NCBI GenBank assembly: GCA_016703545.1
Contig: JADJBX010000017.1
Coordinates: 1 to 26,728, forward strand
DNA: 26,728 nt
From: Candidatus Amarobacillus elongatus
GTDB taxonomy: Bacteria; Chloroflexota; Dehalococcoidia; Tepidiformales; Tepidiformaceae
Direction: 5' to 3'
Shown here: one piece after another, positions 21,207 to 26,728 of the stretch
Layout of the letters: every line of letters starts with the position of its first letter
Position numbering within the stretch: position 1 is the first letter of the stretch
Made by a program: the position numbers and the translations under genes
Notes under the pieces: generated by a model
The model's input: only the letters and a program-made list of their open reading frames with translations
What the model was told of the DNA's origin: nothing
Databases searched by the model: none

Positions 21207-21412
21207 GGGCGGGCCCGCATCATCAGCGCGACGGCCGCGCGCAGAGCGTCGCGGTACGTCGAGGCGCTCGCGGTGGCGTGGCCGGCCGCGTCGAGGACGT
21301 CGTAGCGGTGCCCGCGGCGGGCGGGGCGGATCGCCCACCCGGCGGCGTTGTGCGCGAAGCCCGGGCGCCGCCGGTCCTCGATGAACGAGAACGCGTCGCC
21401 GAGGCCGCTCAC
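21203..21412 (-). CDS. Small hypothetical protein
   Basis: 69 aa, GTG 21410-21412. FSFIEDRRRPGFAHNAAGWA followed by RRGHRYDVLDAAGH and a helix DALRAAVALMMRAR. No family recognised. Confidence 0.55.
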   Translation of the reverse strand: MSGLGDAFSFIEDRRRPGFAHNAAGWAIRPARRGHRYDVLDAAGHATASASTYRDALRAAVALMMRARP

Positions 21413-21582
21413 GGCACCGTCCCCCGTTCGCGCATCGTGCCGAATTCGTCGATGCACATCTCGCGGTGCTCGCCGTTCAGGAGCGGCCCGGAGACGGCCG
21501 CGCACTTTCCCGGCGCGGGCAGTTCGCCCACCCCGGCGAGGCCGATGAACCACAGCACCACCGCCAGCAACCACGCCGTCAT
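21409..21582 (-). CDS. Small exported protein in the lysis region
   Basis: 57 aa, ATG 21580-21582. A hydrophobic N-terminal helix (AWLLAVVLWFIGLAGVG) is followed by a polar tail with two cysteines (GKCAAVSG, REMCIDEF). It resembles a signal-anchored small protein, such as a spanin subunit, but no lipobox is clear. Confidence 0.55.
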   Translation of the reverse strand: MTAWLLAVVLWFIGLAGVGELPAPGKCAAVSGPLLNGEHREMCIDEFGTMRERGTVP

Positions 21583-21668
21583 CGCAACTCCCTCCAATCC
21601 CAGAACAGCAGCGCGGCGACGAACACCGCAATACCGGATACCCCGCCCGCCACGAATCGTAGCATCAC
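21579..21668 (-). CDS. Tiny membrane peptide
   Basis: 29 aa, GTG 21666-21668. One membrane helix (VAGGVSGIAVFVAALLFW) then DWRELR. Coupled by 4-base overlaps to both neighbours. May belong to the lysis set. Confidence 0.5.
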   Translation of the reverse strand: MMLRFVAGGVSGIAVFVAALLFWDWRELR

Positions 21669-22015
21669 GACACCTCCCGAAGCGGCTCCCCCACCATTCG
21701 CTTGTACTCGCGGATCTGCGCCTGCTGAGCCAGCACGACGCTCGCGAGCGCGCGGTTGTCGCCGTGCACGCGAGCCAGCTCCTCGGCGCGATCCGCCAGG
21801 TCCGCCTGCGCCACCCGCGCCCACGCCGCCGTTCGCACCTCCGCCGGCGCGTCATCCCACGCCATCGGACCGTCCACCCGCGGCTCCCGGCCGCTCTCCG
21901 CCAGCCCCTCCGCGAACGCCAGCGCGGCCGCTTCGTCCTCGAAGTCGATGAGCGCCTGCACGCCGTTGCGCGCGCGCCACTGGACGATGAACCGGATCAC
22001 GCGGTCGTCAGGCAT
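21665..22015 (-). CDS. Helical hypothetical protein
   Basis: 116 aa, ATG 22013-22015, overlapping the upstream gene by 8 bases. A beta start (RVIRFIVQWRARNGVQALID) precedes long helices (EAAALAFAEGLAESGRE, RTAAWARVAQADLADRAEEL, ASVVLAQQAQIREYKRMVGE). The last part could be coiled coil. No family recognised. Confidence 0.6.
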   Translation of the reverse strand: MPDDRVIRFIVQWRARNGVQALIDFEDEAAALAFAEGLAESGREPRVDGPMAWDDAPAEVRTAAWARVAQADLADRAEELARVHGDNRALASVVLAQQAQIREYKRMVGEPLREVS

Positions 22016-22262
22016 TCATCTCCCTCCGGATGCGAAACACCGAACGCACCGAGATCCCGAGCACCGCCGCGATCTGCACGCTCGAAAGGCCGGCCAAGGT
22101 CATCTCCCGGATGCGCTCGCGCCGGTCGGACGCGCGCAACACCTGCCTGGCCGGGACGTCGTAGCGGCAAACCGGGAGCGGGCAGCGAAGGCATGCCGGG
22201 GCCACGTCGCAGCCCGTATCGCGAAAGTGCGTGCGCTCCGGGACCCGGTCCGGCGCGGTCAC
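22008..22262 (-). CDS. Cys-cluster plus helix-turn-helix protein
   Basis: 84 aa, GTG 22260-22262. An N-terminal CDVAPACLRCPLPVCRYD cluster of four cysteines is followed by MTLAGLSSVQIAAVLGISVR then SVFRIRREM, a resolvase/sigma-like helix-turn-helix. Small zinc-plus-HTH proteins of this layout are frequent in phages. It sits late in the map, so control of late genes is possible. Confidence 0.7.
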   Translation of the reverse strand: MTAPDRVPERTHFRDTGCDVAPACLRCPLPVCRYDVPARQVLRASDRRERIREMTLAGLSSVQIAAVLGISVRSVFRIRREMNA

Positions 22263-22633
22263 CGCGATCCCGCCCGGTCGCGACGGATGGCGTCAATCCG
22301 GTCGATGACGGCGTGGTGCCGCGCCTCGGCCGCTTCCTCCTGGTCCGTGGCCCGCCGCGTCGCGCGTTCGTCGTGCCTCGAAACCATCTGCGCGAGCGCC
22401 TGGAGCGCCTCGCCCACCCGCTGCGTCGCGTTCGTCGACGCCACGATCGCCTCGGTCTGCCGGTCGCTGCGGGCCGCGTCGCGTTCGCTGGCGCGCTCCA
22501 CGGCGTCCATGAACCGCTTCTGCGTCGACGTGAGGTCCGCCCGCGCCGCCCGCACCCAGTAGGCCAGCAGCCCCACCGCGCTGATGACCACGAACCCGAT
22601 GATGCCCCACTCCGGTGGCGTGCCCTCGTACAT
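22259..22633 (-). CDS. Membrane-anchored coiled-coil protein (holin- or spanin-like)
   Basis: 124 aa, ATG 22631-22633. One membrane helix (WGIIGFVVISAVGLLAYWV) is followed by about 90 residues of helix (STQKRFMDAVERASERDAAR, VGEALQALAQMVSRHDERAT, ARHHAVIDRIDAIRRD). This topology fits inner-membrane spanin or hemolysin-XhlA-like phage proteins. Which one cannot be decided by eye. Confidence 0.65.
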   Translation of the reverse strand: MYEGTPPEWGIIGFVVISAVGLLAYWVRAARADLTSTQKRFMDAVERASERDAARSDRQTEAIVASTNATQRVGEALQALAQMVSRHDERATRRATDQEEAAEARHHAVIDRIDAIRRDRAGSR

Positions 22634-22647
22634 CCCCCGCCCCCCTA

Positions 22648-22986
22648 CTACTGCGCCGCCGCGCGCGTCAGCTCGAGCGTGCCCCACGCGAGCACGACAT
22701 CGTTCGTCGAATCCGAACGCCACAGCGCCCACTCGTACCGCCCGGGCGCCAGGCCCGCCGTGTCCGAGGCGTCGATGCTCACGTCCGCGCGGTCATTCGT
22801 CCCCGATCCGTTGCCCGGCGTGGGCGTCTTCGCCAGCACCCGCTTGCCCTCCCGGCGCCACGCGTACGCCAGTGACCAGCCCGTCATGTTCTGCGGCGAG
22901 CCCGCGCTGTCGACCACGTCCACGCGGTGCGTCTGCTGCGCGCCCACGAAGAACGATCCGCGCGCGATGTTCGTTTCCACCGCCAT
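22648..22986 (-). CDS. Baseplate/fibre-associated beta protein (BppU-like)
   Basis: 112 aa, ATG 22984-22986; a GTG just upstream at 22987-22989 would form GTGA with the fibre stop. FFVGAQQTHRVDVVDSAGSP, NMTGWSLAYAWRREGKRVLA and TAGLAPGRYEWALWRSDS with VVLAWGTLEL form the Ig-like beta fold seen in BppU N-terminal-type baseplate proteins. It follows the fibre gene directly, consistent with a tail tip component. Confidence 0.65.
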   Translation of the reverse strand: MAVETNIARGSFFVGAQQTHRVDVVDSAGSPQNMTGWSLAYAWRREGKRVLAKTPTPGNGSGTNDRADVSIDASDTAGLAPGRYEWALWRSDSTNDVVLAWGTLELTRAAAQ

Positions 22987-25411
22987 CACACCCTCCCCGC
23001 CGACGTCACCACCGGCGCCCAGCTCCCCGTCACCTCCGCGCGCGGCACGTACGACCCGGCCACCGCCCGCGTGGGCAGGTACGAACCCGACCCGCCGACC
23101 ACGTGCGGCGATTCCCCCGCACCCCCGGAGACATCCGGCGCGAACAGCGAAAGCGACAGCGCGAGCAGCGCCACCGAGACCACGACGTGCGCCGTGGCCG
23201 TGATGTCCGGCGCCGGGCCGGACGTCGTCAGCGCGAGCACCCCCGGCGTCGCCGTCACGTGCGCGGTCGCCGAAATGCCGGGCGCGAACGTCGCCGTCGC
23301 GAGCGCGGCCGCCGCCGGCGTGGCCGTCTTCGGGTCCGTGGCCGTAACCGTGGGGGCGAAGGCGGCCGTGGTCAGCGATGCCGCCCCGGGTGTCGCCGTC
23401 TGCGGATTCGGAGCCGTGACCGTGGGCGCGAACGCCGCGGTCGTGAGCGCACGCACGCCCGGCGTGGCCACCTGGTTCCCCGTCGCCGTCACCGTCGGCG
23501 CCGGGCCGGACGTCGTCAGCGCGAGCCCCCCCGGCGTCGCCGTCACGTGCGCCGTGAACGAAACCGCCGGCGCGCACGCGGACGTGGTGAGCGCCGCCAC
23601 GCCCGGCGTGGTCACCTTCCGGGTCCGGCGCCGACGACGGTGGGCGCGAATGAGGACGTCGTGAGCGACGCCACCCCGGGCGTGGCCACCTTCGGGTCCG
23701 TCGCCGTGACCGCCGGGGCGAACGTGGCCGTGCTCAGCGACGTCACCCCCGGCGTCGCCGTCTTGTGGTCCGAGGCCGTGACCGTGGGCGCGAACGTGGC
23801 CGTGCTCAGCGAGGTCGCGCCGGGCGTGGCCGTCACGTGCGCCGTCGCCGCCGGCACGGGCGCGAAGAGGCTCGCGACGAGCGCGGCCACCGCCGGCGTC
23901 GCCGTCTTGTGGTCCGAGACCGTGACCGTGGGCGCGTACCCCGTGAGCCCGAGCGCCGCCACCCCGGCCGTCGCCACCCGGTTCGCCGTCGCCGTGACCG
24001 TGGGCGCGAATGCGGCCGTGGCCGCCGCGAGCGCGCCGGGCGTGGCGGTCTTGTGGTTCGTCGCCGTGACCGTGGGCGCGAAGGTGGCGGTCGTGCTCGC
24101 GAGCACCCCCGGCGTGGCCGTGGTCCCGCCCCCACCGCCCCCGGTGTAGGTGATGTCGAGCTGCGCCTCGTCCGTCCCAACGTTCTCGTACATCTCCACC
24201 GTGAAGACCTGGTACGAGCCCGAGGCCTTGGTGTTGAACGCGCCGAAGCGGATGTCGTTGTTGTTTGTCCAGCCCGCGCGGTCGACGATCTCCTGGACGA
24301 TGGCGGTCACGTCGATCGCCTCCAGCCCCGTGCCGATCGAACTCGTGATGTTGGTCTTCGCCGTCGTCTTCGTGAACCCGGAACTTGGCCGGCTGCTCGC
24401 CCCCCACGCCGGCGCGTCGTCCACGTCGTCGGCGTAGATGCTCACCGTCGGCGTCCCGGAAATGCCAATCACCCTGATCGTGAGCGTGGCCGAACTCACG
24501 GTCGCGCCCTGGGGCACGTCGACCGTCTGGAAGCGGAACCCGCCGTGCTGGGGCGCCTCGCCGTACCCGCGGCCGATGTCTGCAGCACTGAAGGTGCCAA
24601 ACCAGTTCCCGGAAACTTCGCTCCCATCGTCGGCGCCGGCACCGATGTTCTCGGTGACGGTGGCGTCGATGATCGCGGGGTACGCGGGGTCATCGAACCA
24701 GCCCCGCTGCCGCGTCGCCCGGTCCGTCACCCGCGACACCCGCCCCGTCCACGTCTCCCGGTACAGGAACCGCCGCCGCCCGCCCGCGAGCACGCGCTGG
24801 TTCGAAACGGCCGTCGTCATCTCCAGCGGCGCACGGTCGGCATCCCACCCGGCGGTTTCGCGCACGAAGCGGGCGGCGCGGTTCGGGTCGTCGTCGTTGT
24901 CCTCGGTCACCTGCCACCCGAACGAGCGCGCGGCGCCGGCATCGCGGACCACCTTGAACAGCTCGGCGTAGCGCGGGCGGCAGACGAGGTACATGTCCAC
25001 CCCCGGCGCGACATCCCGCCAGGTGAACCGGTTCCCCGCGACCTCCACCGTCATCGCCCGGTAGTCCGGGGCAGCGCCGCCCACCTCGGCGAGCGTCACG
25101 ACCGTCACGCCGCTCGCCCGGTTGGTCGCGTAGCGGTACGAAACCTGGGCGGGGTCGATGAGGACGGCGTAGAACCCGGAGACGACGCGGTACTGCCCGC
25201 CCGTCCCCTGGGTGATCGTGAGGTCGATCTCCTTCCACGTCTGCGCGCCGTCAGCGAGGTTCGCGCGCCAGTGCAGCGGCGCCATCCGCTGGATCACCCG
25301 CCGCTGCCCGCCGCCGATGTCGAACGTCTTCGAATGCAGCGTCCGCCCGACCTCAAACGAGCCCGGGGCCTCGGCCGCGATGCGCTGGCGGATCGCCTCG
25401 GCGAGCTTCAC
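22986..25411 (-). CDS. Repeat-rich tail fibre-like protein (frameshifted)
   Basis: ATG 25409-25411 in ATGA overlap with the sulfotransferase gene. About 420 residues of mixed beta sequence come first (KLAEAIRQRIAAEAPGSFEV, TWKEIDLTITQGTGGQYRVV). Next is a jelly-roll-like carbohydrate-type stretch (FRFQTVDVPQGATVSSATLT, SGSYQVFTVEMYENVG), then GGGGGG. After that come 14 copies of a 24-residue repeat (consensus TATPGVxxLTTxxFAPTVTATxxK) and a short C-terminal tip. A one-base loss near 23619-23623 breaks the frame in repeat 7. Corrected length is about 808 aa. Regular beta repeats suggest a shaft, with host binding by the tip or by the middle domain. Confidence 0.8.
23110..24126 (-). repeat. Fourteen tandem 72-base coding repeats
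   Basis: The 24-codon unit (TPG-x-x-x-L...FAPTVTAT) is repeated about 14 times, with conserved positions T-P-G, L and A-P. Copies differ at the DNA level (for example GGCGTCGCCGTC against GGCGTGGCCACC), so this is an old, diverged protein repeat and no CRISPR array. Such repeats allow shaft length to change by recombination. Confidence 0.88.
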
Positions 25412-26001
25412 AGCACGCCCGCCGCGAGCGTCTCGGCCCGGTAACGAATCTGGCCCGGGTCCACCGCGCGCGCGGCCGCGGCGGCATCAATCGGCCAGCC
25501 GCGCCCCGCGAGCTCGGCGAAGTGCCCGAACGGCGCGGCGAGGACCTCGCGGTAACGGAATTCGATCACCTCGAACGAACGCCGGTCGCGCATCTGCCGC
25601 AACGTCCACTCCACCTCGTTCGTGATCTGCTCGACCGACGGCGTGCGCCGGCCAGGGAAGAACGCGAGGTACGACTGGCGGATCTCCTCGGCGTCGCGCC
25701 TCATGAACACCACGCGCGTTCCGCCCGGCACTACATCGAGCGCGCGCGCGTGCACCGTGACCGCCTTGATCAGCTTCCCCGCGAACGCGAGCGGAAACCC
25801 GAACGCCTGGTACTCCCAGTCGGCCAGCTCGAACAGCTCGTTCCCGGGGTTCGGGGCGTAGTCGGCATCGCTCGCGCGCCGCGCCATCGCGTTGCGCGCG
25901 TCCCGGTACACCCCGTCGAGGCCGCCCGCGATGAGGGCGCGCATCATCATGCTCGTCCCCGAACGCGGGTAGCCCGACACGATGTAGACCGGCTCGCTCA
26001 C
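25408..26001 (-). CDS. Sulfotransferase-family protein
   Basis: 197 aa, GTG 25999-26001. PVYIVSGYPRSGTSMMMRAL is the 5'-phosphosulfate-binding loop of PAPS-dependent sulfotransferases. GTRVVFMRRDAEEIRQSYLA with R...S spacing fits the 3'-phosphate site. FEVIEFRYREVLAAPFGHFA also matches the family. The protein is shorter than usual. The acceptor is unknown; being translationally coupled to the fibre gene suggests modification of virion or host surface structures. Sulfotransferases are rare in phages. Confidence 0.85.
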   Translation of the reverse strand: MSEPVYIVSGYPRSGTSMMMRALIAGGLDGVYRDARNAMARRASDADYAPNPGNELFELADWEYQAFGFPLAFAGKLIKAVTVHARALDVVPGGTRVVFMRRDAEEIRQSYLAFFPGRRTPSVEQITNEVEWTLRQMRDRRSFEVIEFRYREVLAAPFGHFAELAGRGWPIDAAAAARAVDPGQIRYRAETLAAGVL

Positions 26002-26042
26002 CCGCCGCCCCTCCCCCGAACTAGGCCAGCGTGAACACGCCG

Positions 26043-26728
26043 CTACGTGCAGGTGCAGGTAGGGCAGTGCTTCTGTTCGTGCGCCCGTTGGCCGGGCGGT
26101 TGCTTCTTGACCCACAGCTCGAGGTTTTCGGGACGGTTGTCGTCCCGGATGCCGTTGATGTGGTGGACGTTCTCACCCGGAAGAAGCGCGCGACCCAGCT
26201 TCTCTTCCATGACGAGGCGATGCTCCAGGACGTACGGCTTCTTCGTCCCGGGCGGTGACGCTGCGCGGCTTCGGGATCCCAGATCTCGACGTAACCGTTG
26301 GGCAGTACGCGCCGTCCGCCGCGCCAATTTCCGCCACGGCTGCCCCCGAACCGCCCAGGGTTAGCGGCGTTGGATGCGAGGAGCCCGCACGACTTGGAGC
26401 AGTACGGGCTGGCGTGGTAGATGCTTGTGAGGAATCGGCCGCCGCACCGTTGGCATTCCGCGATTCGTGCCCGAGTGCGTGCGCGGCGCGCCCCGACGAG
26501 ATGCCACCATTGGCCGGCCTCATCTTGCACGTAGTTTGGGCTGTCGCTGTTGACCAGCGTCGCGGGGCTGTCACTCGTGGTCGTCGTGCGAGGGGCACGA
26601 TGATGCCTTGCGGCAGCGGCGCAAGAGTGGCTGCAATACCTCTCCGCGTACTTGGATTGGATTGGTTGGCCGCATTCGATGCACGGCGGCTTGGTCCGTC
26701 GGATGGAGGCGTAGTGAGACTCAGGCGA
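26043..26728 (-). CDS. HNH endonuclease with two N-terminal zinc motifs (partial, frameshifted)
   Basis: The frame is open to the right edge of the window, so the true start may lie outside. Two similar zinc motifs, CIECGQPIQSKYAERYCSHS and CQRCGGRFLTSIYHASPYCS, precede NWRGGRRVLPNGYVEIW. After a missing base at the C3 run 26247-26249 the gene continues as GTKKPYVLEHRLVMEEKLGR, LLPGENVHHINGIRDDNRPE and NLELW, a complete HNH_3-type nuclease, ending at TAG 26043-26045. GTG 26528-26530 is a possible internal start. Such HNH genes are often homing endonucleases or packaging-associated nucleases. Confidence 0.85.

Noticed and set aside
23110..24126. CRISPR-array-like periodic repeat
   Set aside because: The 72-base units are diverged, contiguous and keep a protein consensus, with no spacers. 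No other array-like pattern was seen in the window.
1..26728. dinG, cysH, cas6, cas1 or cas2 genes
   Set aside because: I looked for helicase, PAPS-reductase and RAMP-endonuclease motifs among the frames and found none; they could lie beyond the left edge.

Overview
The window looks like part of a temperate tailed-phage (or prophage) genome with very high GC. The evidence is a tyrosine integrase beside a tRNA-derived attachment site, a divergent pair of Cro/CI-like regulators, a replication initiator with iteron-like repeats, a M23 endopeptidase, several small membrane proteins, and a tail-fibre-like protein with 24-residue repeats. Most genes are on the minus strand and are chained by 4-base ATGA/GTGA stop-start overlaps. 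The host cannot be read directly. The high GC and the Thr/Pro-rich linker of the secreted lipoprotein would fit a Chloroflexota-type host, but that is a weak inference.

Layout. At 1-2.65 kb (minus) there is a type IV CRISPR-Cas effector operon: csf1 (Cas8-like), a small-subunit candidate (Cas11-like), csf2 (Cas7), a small unknown protein, and the 5' end of csf3 (Cas5) running off the window. Upstream in the same overlapping chain (2.6-4.4 kb) are a HExxH phage metallopeptidase, a VRR-NUC nuclease, a zinc-finger protein and a small CxxxH protein with a paralogue at 8 kb. No CRISPR array, cas1/cas2, cas6, dinG or cysH is visible. This order most resembles subtype IV-B. At 4.4-13.4 kb (minus) lies the early region: replication initiator, an orphan DNA methyltransferase, a DUF4326 protein, MazG-like proteins, an excisionase-like protein and many small zinc-ribbon proteins. 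At 13.4-14.2 kb is the lysogeny switch. At 14.5-16.7 kb (plus) are a lipoprotein, the attP core and the integrase. At 16.7-17.9 kb (plus) are three small genes ending in a strong terminator. At 17.9-22.6 kb (minus) are a holin-like protein, an ABC-ATPase/GNAT fusion, a ParB-like protein, a M23 peptidase, a metzincin-like protease and small membrane proteins. At 22.6-26.7 kb (minus) are a baseplate-type protein, the repeat-rich fibre, a sulfotransferase and an HNH nuclease.

About a dozen genes are broken by a single-base indel, usually at a C/G homopolymer. In nearly every case a one-base correction makes the gene end exactly on the next gene's start overlap. The simplest reading is uncorrected sequencing error, so coordinates of these genes are given over both frames. 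The most interesting system is the phage-borne, array-less csf module embedded in the early operon next to nuclease and protease genes.
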